A stretch of 13,719 nucleotides of DNA from Lachnospiraceae bacterium UBA7481 (lineage in GTDB: Bacteria; Bacillota; Clostridia; Lachnospirales; Lachnospiraceae). Where the stretch lies: assembly GCA_002478505.1 (NCBI GenBank), contig DLOP01000083.1, positions 9,173 through 22,891 of the forward strand. The letters are read 5' to 3'. Numbering within the stretch: position 1 is the stretch's first letter; every line of letters begins with the position of its first letter. Below are positions 1 through 7,661 of this stretch, piece by piece. Both the position numbers and the translations under genes were made by a program. The notes below the pieces were generated by a model, which saw nothing but the letters and a program-made list of their open reading frames with translations, did not search any database and was not told where the DNA came from.

Positions 1-2
1 AA

Positions 3-686
3 AGGAAGCATGAGCATCCGGATGAGTATTATCTGCAAAAACAGGGGTTTTGTAATTTTGTGGTATCCAATCCCAATGCGGCAGTGGAACGTGAGCAGAT
101 GTTAGACGAGCTAAACCGTTACCAGACAGTGGATTGCGGGGGCAGATACCGCAACAATGTGGGCGGACCGGTGAAGGACAAGCTGGCATTTGCAAGAAAT
201 TATCGCTTTACCATTGCCTTTGAAAACTCTACTATGAGCGGCTATACAACAGAAAAGATCTTTGAGGCATTTGCGGCGGATACGATCCCGATCTATTGGG
301 GGAGTCCGCGGATCGCGGAGGAATTTAATCCGGAGGCATTTATCAACTGCCATGATTTTTCTGATTTAAAGAGCGTGGCAGAACGTGTAAAGGAGATCAA
401 TGAGGATCAGGAATTATATCTGAAGATGATCAAAGCGCCGATCGTAAGGGAGGACAGTCAGGCGGCAAAATATCTGAATGAGGAATATGCAGCCGCTTTT
501 CTGCGTTCTATTTTTGATCAGGATAAGGAAAAAGCGATCCGGCGGAATATGGTATATATCGGTCGGGATTATCAGAAAAAACTAAAGGATGACAAACAGA
601 TTGAAGAGGTTCTGAATGTAGTAAAAAAACCGATGCATCTTTATAATAAAAAGGTGGCGCAATGGAAATCCAGAAGGAAGAAGTAA
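3..686 (+). CDS. GT10 alpha-1,3-fucosyltransferase-like protein, 5' truncated
   Basis: C-terminal 227 residues of a GT10 fucosyltransferase, which transfers fucose from GDP-fucose to a glycan acceptor, probably during repeat-unit assembly on the cytoplasmic membrane face. The frame is open from base 3; the GTG at 60 is internal because family-like sequence (FCNF at about 48-59, then SNPNA) precedes it. The diagnostic donor-binding stretch is present: FENSTMSGYTTEKI followed by IPIYWGSP and FNPEAFINCHDF, a pattern close to what I recall of Helicobacter pylori FutA-type enzymes. A DCGGRYRNN motif lies upstream. The C-terminus is strongly basic (ending KSRRKK), as in bacterial GT10 enzymes that use a basic tail for peripheral membrane attachment. 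Roughly the N-terminal third is missing off the left edge. Family assignment is confident; the linkage (alpha-1,3 or 1,4) and acceptor cannot be read from sequence. Confidence 0.9.
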   Translation, partial: RKHEHPDEYYLQKQGFCNFVVSNPNAAVEREQMLDELNRYQTVDCGGRYRNNVGGPVKDKLAFARNYRFTIAFENSTMSGYTTEKIFEAFAADTIPIYWGSPRIAEEFNPEAFINCHDFSDLKSVAERVKEINEDQELYLKMIKAPIVREDSQAAKYLNEEYAAAFLRSIFDQDKEKAIRRNMVYIGRDYQKKLKDDKQIEEVLNVVKKPMHLYNKKVAQWKSRRKK

Positions 687-748
687 AGTGTGATTGGTCA
701 AATAAAATAAAAGAAAAGATCAAACAGAGAAAGGCATGGTTATGGTGA
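662..748 (+). CDS. possible 28-codon small ORF between GT10 and the DUF6056-like gene
   Basis: An ATG at 662, inside the 3' end of the fucosyltransferase gene in another frame, opens a 28-codon ORF. It has a plausible ribosome binding site (AAGGTGG, 651-657, 4 bases before the ATG). Its TGA (746-748) overlaps a candidate ATG (748) of the next gene as TGATG, a classic coupling arrangement. The peptide is highly charged (many Lys and Glu) and ends in a Trp-rich tail, with no signal or membrane segment. I recognise no family. It may be a coupling leader, a real small protein, or chance; chance is the most likely at this length. Confidence 0.2.
   Translation: MEIQKEEVKCDWSNKIKEKIKQRKAWLW
727..734 (+). 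promoter_or_regulatory. ribosome binding site deciding the DUF6056-like start
   Basis: GAGAAAGG lies 1 base before the ATG at 736, 7 before the ATG at 742 and 13 before the ATG at 748. The 7-base spacing favours 742; the start could shift by two codons either way without changing the product materially. Confidence 0.5.
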
Positions 749-2121
749 TGGCAGAAAACAGGCATCGGCAGGAAAAGAACTGGTATGGGATCATGATGGT
801 GGTGAATGCTGTCTTTTTTTTCCTGCTGCACCTGACATTTGTGGGTTTTACGAATGATGATGCTTTCTTTGTTGTTGTCAGGAGCCAGTGGGATTCGCTT
901 TTTGAACTTCTGGTAGACCGTTATCTGACGGATTCTTCCAGAGTGCTTTCCGAAGCGTTGCTGTTCACTTTGGTCAGGATGCCGTTTTTCGTATGGCAGG
1001 TGCTGGATACCATGATCTGTATACTGGTATATCACTGTCTGACAGTATTGCTGGTGAATGACAAACAGAGCAAGGGAAACATTATTGTATTTTTGACATT
1101 TGCGTCTTACCCTTATATGCATATGGGGTCTGCCGGATGGATATGTACTTCACTGAATTATATGTGGCCGCTGGCGACGCTGTTATATGCGTTGAGCGGC
1201 GCTTTCCGCAGATACCGCGGTGAAAAGATTCCTACGTGGAAATATATGCTATATCTTGCAGCTATGATCTTTACGGCAAATTGCGAGCAGCCGGCGGTGA
1301 TGCTGGCTATGACATTTGCAATGGCATTTGTCTTTGCCTTTATGGATAAAAAAGGTAAATGGTATGAGCTTGCAGCAGTGCTGATCGGATTTGCAGGGAT
1401 CCTGTTTGCCATGCTTGCTCCCGGCAATGATGAACGAACGATCATGGAGGCGGAGAACTGGATGCCGGAATTTTTTGACCTGAATTTTCTGGAAAAAGCC
1501 CGGCTTTGTTCGGTTTTTGTGTTTGAACATTTTGTAATGATTCCGGATGTGATATTTTTCCTGTTTGCATTGCTGTTGGCGTTTTGCGGAGCAGGCAGGG
1601 AAGAAGACGCAGGCGGTATTAGGAGAAGCGGCTTTGACCGAGTGGCAGCCTGCCTTCCGCTTGCTGTGGATATTATCTTTACCGGCTGCTATTTCATAAA
1701 AGATTTTATCATCGGCCATAAGACCAGATATGATTTTACAACGCCGGCAATCTATATGGAGGATTTTAAAACGGCATTTGTGCAGATTTCAGAAGTATTG
1801 GGATTGATATTGTTTATTGCGGCGTCCGTCTATACAATATGGCAGGTGATTCCTGAACTTCGTAAAAAACTGATCATGATCTGGGCGCTGGGGTGCGGTT
1901 TTGCAGTGCGGATGGCGCTGATGCTTTCTCCCACGATGTTTTCTTCCTGGCATAGAACTCTGGTTTTTATGTACTTTGCTTTTCTGTATTGTAATGTCAT
2001 ACTTATCGGCATGTGCAGGAAACAGTGGAAAAGACGGTTAATATATGGTATTCTGGTTATTGGTATGATCGTGAATCTGATCTTGACGGTAGGACTGCAG
2101 ATACGTAAGTATGCAGGCTGA
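742..2121 (+). CDS. DUF6056-like polytopic membrane protein, putative GT-C-type glycosyltransferase
   Basis: About 459 residues with some 10-12 hydrophobic segments spread from residue 14 to the end. An acidic pair in FTNDDAF (Asp39-Asp40) follows the first membrane segment, where GT-C fold enzymes carry catalytic acidic residues in the first external loop. Other family-like landmarks are the LNYMWP segment, NCEQPA and a LAPGN motif near residue 228. I assign it to the DUF6056 group on overall pattern. The gene directly after it encodes a GtrB-like polyprenyl-phosphate glycosyltransferase, so it plausibly takes a sugar from the polyprenyl-phosphate carrier and adds it to a surface glycan outside the membrane; that role is inference. 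ATGs occur at 736, 742 and 748. I chose 742 because GAGAAAGG (727-734) sits 7 bases before it, while 736 is too close. It could instead be a polymerase-like or transport protein. Confidence 0.7.
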   Translation: MVMAENRHRQEKNWYGIMMVVNAVFFFLLHLTFVGFTNDDAFFVVVRSQWDSLFELLVDRYLTDSSRVLSEALLFTLVRMPFFVWQVLDTMICILVYHCLTVLLVNDKQSKGNIIVFLTFASYPYMHMGSAGWICTSLNYMWPLATLLYALSGAFRRYRGEKIPTWKYMLYLAAMIFTANCEQPAVMLAMTFAMAFVFAFMDKKGKWYELAAVLIGFAGILFAMLAPGNDERTIMEAENWMPEFFDLNFLEKARLCSVFVFEHFVMIPDVIFFLFALLLAFCGAGREEDAGGIRRSGFDRVAACLPLAVDIIFTGCYFIKDFIIGHKTRYDFTTPAIYMEDFKTAFVQISEVLGLILFIAASVYTIWQVIPELRKKLIMIWALGCGFAVRMALMLSPTMFSSWHRTLVFMYFAFLYCNVILIGMCRKQWKRRLIYGILVIGMIVNLILTVGLQIRKYAG

Positions 2122-2147
2122 AAAACTTTATAGATGATTGGGAAAAT

Positions 2148-2152
2148 GGAGG
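2148..2152 (+). promoter_or_regulatory. GGAGG ribosome binding site for the GtrB-like gene
   Basis: A perfect GGAGG ends 6 bases before the ATG at 2159. It sets that ATG as the start rather than the in-frame TTG at 2138, which would add seven non-conserved residues before the beta-strand that opens the GT2 fold. Confidence 0.8.
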
Positions 2153-2158
2153 CTAGGG

Positions 2159-3073
2159 ATGAGTTTATTATCAATTATTGTTCCCTGTTATAATGAAGAA
2201 GAATCTCTGGATACTTTCTATCAAACGGTACAGGCGACATTAAAACCTCTTAAAATGGACATAGAATATATCTTTGTGGACGATGGATCCAAAGATGGTA
2301 CGCTTTTGAAGCTGAAAGAGCTTCATAAAGCGGATCCGCAGGTTCATTATATTTCTTTTTCCCGTAATTTTGGAAAAGAGGCGGCGGTTTTTGCCGGTCT
2401 TAGGGAATCCCGTGGAGATGCTGCAGTTGTGTTGGATGCAGATCTTCAGCATCCCCCGTCAGTGATATTAGAGATGGCTGCCTTATGGGAGGAAGGCTAT
2501 GAGGTGATCGAAGGAAAGAAGAGCAGCCGTGGCAGGGAATCCTTTTTTCATAAGCTGATGGCAGCCACATTTTATAAGATGCTCAGTGGATTTATGAAGA
2601 TGGATATGAACGACTCTTCGGATTATAAGTTTATGGATCGGAAGGTCGTGGATGTACTGTGCAGTTTAAGGGAGAGAAATACCTTTTTCAGGGCGTTGTC
2701 CTTTTGGACAGGTTTTCGTACCACCACTATTGATTATGAAGTACAGGACAGGGTAGCGGGAACGACAAAATGGTCGTCGGTTGCCCTTGTAAGGTATGCC
2801 TGTAACAATCTGATCTCATTTACCAATGCTCCGTTGTATATGATCGTGGTTGTGGGATTATTATTTTTTTTGATTGGACTGATTCTGACAATCGACGCTG
2901 TCGTGGATCATTATATGGGAGTTGCCGTGGATGGATATCCTACACTGCTTGTATTATTGGTTATTGCTACCGGTTGCATTATGTTTTCTATCGGCATTGT
3001 TGGGATCTATATTGCCAAGATCTATGATGAGATCAAAGAAAGACCGCAGTATATTATTAGGGAAAAAGAATAA
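2159..3073 (+). CDS. GtrB/DPM1-like GT2 polyprenyl-phosphate glycosyltransferase
   Basis: 304 residues, the usual length for bactoprenol (undecaprenyl-phosphate) sugar transferases. The N-terminal GT2 domain starts SIIVPCYNEEESL and carries VDDGSKDGT (Asp41-Asp42) and the metal-binding DADLQHP (Asp93, Asp95). NFGKEAA, SSDYKFMDRK and GTTKWS further on are typical of the GtrB/DPM1 subgroup, where the last motif sits close to the membrane. Two hydrophobic hairpin segments (about residues 225-250 and 258-290) anchor the C-terminus. Known members move a sugar from a UDP or GDP donor to undecaprenyl phosphate on the cytoplasmic side. With the preceding DUF6056-like gene this resembles a Gtr-type side-chain addition pair. 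A separate small GtrA-like flippase is not seen in the window. The sugar cannot be deduced. Confidence 0.9.
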   Translation: MSLLSIIVPCYNEEESLDTFYQTVQATLKPLKMDIEYIFVDDGSKDGTLLKLKELHKADPQVHYISFSRNFGKEAAVFAGLRESRGDAAVVLDADLQHPPSVILEMAALWEEGYEVIEGKKSSRGRESFFHKLMAATFYKMLSGFMKMDMNDSSDYKFMDRKVVDVLCSLRERNTFFRALSFWTGFRTTTIDYEVQDRVAGTTKWSSVALVRYACNNLISFTNAPLYMIVVVGLLFFLIGLILTIDAVVDHYMGVAVDGYPTLLVLLVIATGCIMFSIGIVGIYIAKIYDEIKERPQYIIREKE

Positions 3074-3097
3074 AAACGGAAAGGCATAGTTATTAAT

Positions 3098-4528
3098 ATG
3101 ACTTTTACAACCATAGAATTTGCCGTATTCATGGCAGTTACATTTGTCATTTATTATTTGACCCCCGGAAAGTTCCAGTGGATTATCCTTCTTCTTGCCA
3201 ATGGATATTTTTATTATCAGACAGGTTGGAAGAGTGCGCTTTTTCTGTTGGCGGTAGTTCTGGTTTCCTATGCGTGTGGGCTTTTGATTGAAAAGACTGG
3301 TCAAAAGAGGTATGCTGTTGCGGCGGCAGTGATCCTGTTTGTATTGCTTTTATGTGTGATGCGTATGCCGTTTGCCAGTATGATCATGCCCCTCGGACTT
3401 TCTTTTTACACACTGCAGTGCATCGGATATTGTATTGAAGTACATCGACAGACGGTTCCGGCGGAGAAAAATATTTTGAAATACGCTTTGTATATTTCGT
3501 TTTTTCCCCATGTTTTGCAGGGACCGTTTGCGGATTACAAGGAACTAAGAGATCAGCTGCTTTCGCCGCATCGCTTTGATTATGATATGGCGCTTAGAGG
3601 ATGTTATCGGATTGCATTTGGACTGATGAAAAAACTGGTGATCGCTGACCGGATCGGATATGTGGTAGATCAGGTATATGAGACGGGAGAAGGGTATTAT
3701 GGACTTACCATTCTGATTGTTATGATTTTATATGCGATCCAGCTTTATACGGATTTTTCGGGTTATATGGACATGGCGGTCGGCAGCGCGTTGCTGCTTG
3801 GCGTTAAGATCAGGGAGAATTTCAATGTCCCTTATGGTTCCAGATCCATGTCGGAATTTTGGCGCAGATGGCATATCAGTCTTGGCCTGTGGTTTAAGAA
3901 TTATGTTTTCTATCCGGTTCAGAGAACAAAGTTGTGCGATAAGATCCGTAAAACGATGAAGAAAAAAAAGAACCGCTATGGTATGAATGTATTTCCTACG
4001 GCAATTTCACTGACTGCCGTATGGACACTGATCGGGTTGTGGCACGGATTTGATTGGAACTATCTTTGTTATGACTGGTTCTGCGGACTGATCATTATAT
4101 CTGCAGAGCTGTTAAAACCGGTTTATGATAAGGTGAATCAGAGCGCGCCGAAGATATTTGCTTCCAAATGGATGGATATGCTTCGTACCCTCAGGACATT
4201 TTTGCTGGTTTCTTTCAGCTTTTTGTTTTTCCGCCCGGATACCATGGAAGTGACCTTGAGAATGATGCGGAATCTGTTTACGCAGCCGTATGTATATCAG
4301 GCAGCGGAATTTATTTATTGGCATGTTTATGATTTGTTTTTGATTGCTGTTCCATTGCTGATCCTTGCTGTGGTGGATGGTATGAAATACAAAGGAATCG
4401 ATGTTTATGAAAGATTTCACAAGTTCCCGGCGGTGGTGCGCTACGCGGTCTATGTGGGTGGCATATTGCTGATCTATATTACAAAAGGGGATATGTCCAG
4501 CGGGGGATTTGCATACTACGTATTTTAA
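3098..4528 (+). CDS. MBOAT-family O-acyltransferase (AlgI/DltB-like)
   Basis: 476-residue polytopic membrane protein with the N-terminal pattern of the MBOAT family. Characteristic segments are PLGLSFYTLQCIGY near residue 95, a family-like DFSGYMDMA, the conserved SEFWRRWHISLGLWF with His259, and LWHGFDWN with the presumed catalytic His316. The two histidines are 57 residues apart, close to the AlgI arrangement. AlgI and DltB homologues pass an acyl group across or at the outer side of the membrane to a glycan or a partner protein. The next gene encodes an SGNH-like membrane-anchored protein, the standard partner, and the ACP-linked acyl genes follow, so O-acylation of the polysaccharide is the likely job. 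The start is at the ATG after a somewhat distant GGAAAGG (3078-3084, 13 bases). The acyl group could be acetyl or something less common made by the downstream enzymes. Confidence 0.93.
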   Translation: MTFTTIEFAVFMAVTFVIYYLTPGKFQWIILLLANGYFYYQTGWKSALFLLAVVLVSYACGLLIEKTGQKRYAVAAAVILFVLLLCVMRMPFASMIMPLGLSFYTLQCIGYCIEVHRQTVPAEKNILKYALYISFFPHVLQGPFADYKELRDQLLSPHRFDYDMALRGCYRIAFGLMKKLVIADRIGYVVDQVYETGEGYYGLTILIVMILYAIQLYTDFSGYMDMAVGSALLLGVKIRENFNVPYGSRSMSEFWRRWHISLGLWFKNYVFYPVQRTKLCDKIRKTMKKKKNRYGMNVFPTAISLTAVWTLIGLWHGFDWNYLCYDWFCGLIIISAELLKPVYDKVNQSAPKIFASKWMDMLRTLRTFLLVSFSFLFFRPDTMEVTLRMMRNLFTQPYVYQAAEFIYWHVYDLFLIAVPLLILAVVDGMKYKGIDVYERFHKFPAVVRYAVYVGGILLIYITKGDMSSGGFAYYVF

Positions 4529-4561
4529 ATATGCAGGTGAAGTTTTGAAAGAGGTTATCAA

Positions 4562-5533
4562 TTGAAAAGATTTGGTTTATTTATCCTAAAATTTATCATC
4601 GTTCTGGGGTTGGCGTATGGCGCGTATTATGCGCTGTTCTGGTTTTTGTGGCAGTCTGAGATTTGCCCGGATGCCTATGATCATGCATATCAGAAGGCGC
4701 TGCTGTTACAATATCAGGCGTTGGCGGAGGAAGGCAGGGATCCGGAGGTGATCGTATTTGGCTCCTCTTATGTACCCTTTGGCATTGACGCGTCGGTGAT
4801 GGAGAAAGAACTGGACAGGTCCGTTCAGATTCTTGGCATCGAGGCGGGAATTGGGATCCCGGTTCTGGTAGATATTTTATACGAGACGGCAAAGCCGGGG
4901 GATACGATCGTTTATATGCTTGGAAAATCTAACTGGTATAATGAGGACTTTATGGTGATTTCCGCTGCTCTGGAAAGTGATAAGGAACGGTTGATGCATT
5001 ATTGGAGCCTGCGGGAAGGAACACTGGATGCCTATCGCAACAAGATGATCTGGCGGAAGCTCTACGCTTTATTTGCCGGAGATCTGGTGGAGATGATCCG
5101 TTCCGGGATTTCTAAAAACGAACAGGTGTATTCTTTGGATTCCTTTGATGAAAGAGGTAATATGACAGCTCTTAGGGAAGGCAATCTGATTGGAACCGAG
5201 GTATCTCCTACGGATACTTTGTGCTTTGAGGATATGGAACTGGAAACCATGGATATGCTGAATGAATTTGCTCTCTGGTGTGAGGAACAGAATATTACTT
5301 TTGTAATAGCATATTCCATGACCATTGACGGTTCCCTGGTCGAAACGGAGGAAGAACTTGCGCAGTATCATCAGCAGATGACGGATTATATGAATGCGGA
5401 TATTCTTGGGATTCCGCAGGATTATTTCCTGCCGGTAGAATATTTTTATAATCACTCAGCCCATTTGAATTCGGAGGGTGCGGCAGCATATTCCGAAATC
5501 TTGTCGGAGAAGTTGTTGGAGTATGCCAAATAA
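4562..5533 (+). CDS. Membrane-anchored SGNH-hydrolase-like protein, MBOAT partner (AlgJ/AlgX/DltD-like)
   Basis: 323 residues with a single N-terminal hydrophobic segment (about residues 5-30) acting as an uncleaved anchor, leaving the rest outside. VIVFGSSYVPFG (Gly67-Ser68-Ser69) matches the SGNH block I nucleophile region in the GSS form seen in DltD-like proteins. The C-terminus has the block V-like HLNSEGAAAYSEIL with His301. The Asp normally three residues before that His (DxxH) is His298 here, with Asn297 beside it, so the triad may be degenerate. In AlgI/AlgJ-X, PatA/PatB and DltB/DltD systems such a protein works with the MBOAT to place the acyl group on the glycan; that is the inferred role. 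TTG is the start: AAAGAGG (4548-4554) is 7 bases upstream and no other in-frame start fits. The exact subfamily is uncertain. Confidence 0.78.
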   Translation: MKRFGLFILKFIIVLGLAYGAYYALFWFLWQSEICPDAYDHAYQKALLLQYQALAEEGRDPEVIVFGSSYVPFGIDASVMEKELDRSVQILGIEAGIGIPVLVDILYETAKPGDTIVYMLGKSNWYNEDFMVISAALESDKERLMHYWSLREGTLDAYRNKMIWRKLYALFAGDLVEMIRSGISKNEQVYSLDSFDERGNMTALREGNLIGTEVSPTDTLCFEDMELETMDMLNEFALWCEEQNITFVIAYSMTIDGSLVETEEELAQYHQQMTDYMNADILGIPQDYFLPVEYFYNHSAHLNSEGAAAYSEILSEKLLEYAK

Positions 5534-5582
5534 AACTGTTTCGCAATTACCTAAATATTTATAAAATAACAGAGGATTTGTA

Positions 5583-7325
5583 ATGATACCATCATTTTTG
5601 CAGTTGAAGAAGAATAGTAAAAAAGATAAAAGCGGTCTGACCGGTTATCGTATGGCCCTTGTGGGGGACTGTGCGACGCAGCATATCGCGCAGGCAGTTT
5701 CCGGATACGCATACGAGGAAGGAATCGGTCTGGAACTTCTGGATACGGACTATGACCAGATCTTTGCACAAGTGATGGATCCGGATTCGGAGCTTTACCG
5801 GTATCAGGCGGATGCAATACTGATCGTGATGTGTACGGAAAAGCTGTATGAAGCATATTGCGGAGTGCCGATTGGAGACAGGAGTGGATTTGCGGCGGAG
5901 AAATATGAGGAGATCTGCAGGATCTGGAAAAGACTGCAGGAATATAGCCATCCGGAAACAGGTAAGAAAATGAAGATCCTGCAGTTTAATTTTGCGGAAG
6001 CGGACGACAGGTGTTTTGGTAATTATGCAAATCGTGTAGAAACTTCTTTCTTGTGGCAGCTTAGAAAATTAAATGTTCTTTTAATGCAGGGGGCTCAAAG
6101 TGAGGAAATATATCTTGTAGATATTTCTTATGTGCAGAACCTGTATGGAAGAAAAGGGTTTCATGATGAAAAGCTTTACTATATTGCGAAGATGCCATTC
6201 TCCACGGAGGCTCTTCCGGCGATTGCAAGGGAAGTGATCAGCATCATCAAAGCGGTTATGGCAAGGTTTAAAAAATGCGTGATCCTTGATCTTGACCAGA
6301 CATTATGGGGCGGTGTGATCGGGGACGACGGACTGGAGGGCATTCAGATCGGGGAACTTGGTATAGGACATGCATTTCAGGAATTTCAACTCTGGCTGAA
6401 GGAATTGACGAAGCGCGGCATTATATTGGCAGTGTGCAGTAAAAATGATGAGGAGAAAGCAAAAGAGCCATTTTTAAAGCATCCGGAGATGGTGCTGCGA
6501 TTGGAGGATATTGCAGTTTTTATTGCAAATTGGGAGGATAAGGCGGGTAATATCAGGAAAATCATAGAGACGCTGAATCTTGGCGTTGACAGTTTTGTAT
6601 TTCTTGATGATAATCCATTTGAACGAAATCTGGTAAGAAGCATGCTGCCGGAGATTACCGTGCCGGAGCTTCCGGAGGACCCGGCGCTGTATCTTTCCTA
6701 TCTGAAGGAACAGAATCTGTTTGAGACGATTTCTTATAGCGAGGCGGATCAGGACAGGACAAGACAGTACCGTGAGGAAGCAGGAAGGACCTCTTTAAAA
6801 CAGCAGTTTGCGACTTATGAAGAATATCTTGAACAGCTTGGTATGACAGCGGAAGCGAAGCCGTTTGATGCGTTTCATATTCCCAGGATCGCGCAGTTGT
6901 CCCAGCGTTCCAATCAGTTTAATCTGCGTACAGTGCGGTACACGGAGGAAGAAGCAGCCGGACTTGCGGGAGATGATCGGTATATCACCTTGTATTTTAC
7001 CCTGAGGGACAAGTTTGGCGATCATGGATTGATCAGCATAGTGGTCATGAAGAAAGAAGAAGATACGTTGTTTATTGAAAACTGGCTGATGAGCTGCAGG
7101 GTATTGAAGCGGACGATGGAAGCCTTTGTGGTCAACACGATGCTGGAAGAAGCCAAAAAGGCGGATGCGATAAGGGTTGTGGGAGAATATATCAAGACCC
7201 CTAAAAATGCAATGGTGGAGCATCTTTATGAAGAGATGGGATTTCATCCGCTGGGAGAAGGAAAATATGAAATCCTGACGGCAGATTATCAGAGACAGAA
7301 AACATGGATAGAGCGTGTGGAATAA
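5583..7325 (+). CDS. FkbH-like HAD-IIIC phosphatase / glyceryl transferase
   Basis: 580 residues in three parts. The N-terminal domain (about 20-220) has a VGDCATQ start of an SGNH-like fold common in longer FkbH proteins. A HAD-IIIC domain follows, with VILDLDQTLWGG (Asp236, Asp238, Thr240), VCSKND and FLDDNPFER motifs. The C-terminal GNAT-like domain includes DKFGDHGLI and WLMSCRVLKR (Cys505). Characterised FkbH homologues take 1,3-bisphosphoglycerate, remove phosphate and load the glyceryl group onto an acyl carrier protein. The next gene is an ACP, which fits exactly. Here the context is a glycan cluster rather than a polyketide synthase. The start is ATG with AGAGGA (5571-5576) 6 bases upstream. 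The family call is strong; the exact acyl product is inferred. Some FkbH-like proteins in glycan clusters have unproven substrates. Confidence 0.92.
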   Translation: MIPSFLQLKKNSKKDKSGLTGYRMALVGDCATQHIAQAVSGYAYEEGIGLELLDTDYDQIFAQVMDPDSELYRYQADAILIVMCTEKLYEAYCGVPIGDRSGFAAEKYEEICRIWKRLQEYSHPETGKKMKILQFNFAEADDRCFGNYANRVETSFLWQLRKLNVLLMQGAQSEEIYLVDISYVQNLYGRKGFHDEKLYYIAKMPFSTEALPAIAREVISIIKAVMARFKKCVILDLDQTLWGGVIGDDGLEGIQIGELGIGHAFQEFQLWLKELTKRGIILAVCSKNDEEKAKEPFLKHPEMVLRLEDIAVFIANWEDKAGNIRKIIETLNLGVDSFVFLDDNPFERNLVRSMLPEITVPELPEDPALYLSYLKEQNLFETISYSEADQDRTRQYREEAGRTSLKQQFATYEEYLEQLGMTAEAKPFDAFHIPRIAQLSQRSNQFNLRTVRYTEEEAAGLAGDDRYITLYFTLRDKFGDHGLISIVVMKKEEDTLFIENWLMSCRVLKRTMEAFVVNTMLEEAKKADAIRVVGEYIKTPKNAMVEHLYEEMGFHPLGEGKYEILTADYQRQKTWIERVE

Positions 7326-7335
7326 CAGCGGATGC

Positions 7336-7364
7336 TTGTGGCATACTAAAATATATGATATAAT
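7336..7364 (+). promoter_or_regulatory. Candidate internal promoter before the ACP gene
   Basis: A perfect TATAAT (7359-7364) is preceded by TG at 7356-7357, giving an extended -10 (TGaTATAAT). A partial -35, TTGTGG (7336-7341), lies at exactly 17-base spacing. Transcription would start about 7370, just before the GGAGGGG ribosome binding site. It would allow the ACP-MaoC-SDR genes and those after them to be expressed apart from the upstream operon. The -35 matches consensus at only 3 of 6 positions, though the extended -10 compensates. Confidence 0.6.
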
Positions 7365-7373
7365 CAGATGCAT

Positions 7374-7380
7374 GGAGGGG
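7374..7380 (+). promoter_or_regulatory. GGAGGGG ribosome binding site for the ACP gene
   Basis: A very strong Shine-Dalgarno sequence is followed by two consecutive ATG codons at 7382 and 7385. Only the second lies at a normal distance (about 6 bases from the GGAGG core), so 7385 is the preferred start. Confidence 0.7.
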
Positions 7381-7384
7381 AATG

Positions 7385-7621
7385 ATGAGCAGAGAAGAGA
7401 TTTTAAAGAAGGTAAATGATATCTTTCATGATGTATTTGAGGATGATTCGATTGTTGTTGTGGAAGAGACGACAGCGGATGACGTGGAAGACTGGGACAG
7501 CCTGATGCATATTACACTGATCTCCGAGGTGGAGTCGGCTTTTGGATTTAAGTTTCAGATGAAGGATGTTGTCGGGATGAAGAATGTTGGAGAAATGATC
7601 GATATTATTCAAAACCACTGA
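7385..7621 (+). CDS. Free-standing acyl carrier protein
   Basis: 78-residue acidic helical protein with the phosphopantetheine attachment motif DWDSLMHI (Ser39), the standard carrier-protein signature. The rest fits the four-helix fold: an amphipathic helix at the start, SEVESAFGFKF in the middle, and an acidic recognition helix after the Ser. It is probably the carrier for the acyl group made by the FkbH protein just upstream and processed by the MaoC-like and SDR proteins downstream, rather than the housekeeping fatty-acid ACP, which normally sits with fab genes. No phosphopantetheinyl transferase is in the window, so a genomic one must activate it. A candidate promoter lies directly upstream, so it may head its own transcript. 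Confidence 0.92.
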   Translation: MSREEILKKVNDIFHDVFEDDSIVVVEETTADDVEDWDSLMHITLISEVESAFGFKFQMKDVVGMKNVGEMIDIIQNH

Positions 7622-7661
7622 AATGAAGTCTTTAAGAATAAAGAAAGGCTGGTTTTAACAG

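Noticed and set aside
508..1122. Long minus-strand ORFs, for example at 508-1122, 1249-1719, 6795-7373, 7632-8231 and 10239-10766
   Set aside because: They lie opposite genes with strong family motifs, have biased compositions rich in His, Ile, Phe and Arg, show no domain motif and lack ribosome binding sites.
2138..2158. In-frame TTG at 2138 as start of the GtrB-like gene
   Set aside because: It would add a non-conserved stretch, while the ATG at 2159 has a perfect GGAGG 6 bases upstream and begins the conserved fold.
5536..5567. TATAAA/TAAAAT before FkbH as a promoter
   Set aside because: No recognisable -35 at 16-18 bases and no extended -10; AT-rich sequence before a gene often gives such matches by chance.
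5551..5570. AT-rich partial palindrome between SGNH and FkbH genes as a terminator
   Set aside because: No GC stem and no T tract; the operon appears to continue.
7382..7384. First ATG at 7382 as the ACP start
   Set aside because: Only one base separates it from the GGAGGGG site; the next ATG at 7385 has proper spacing. The difference is one residue.
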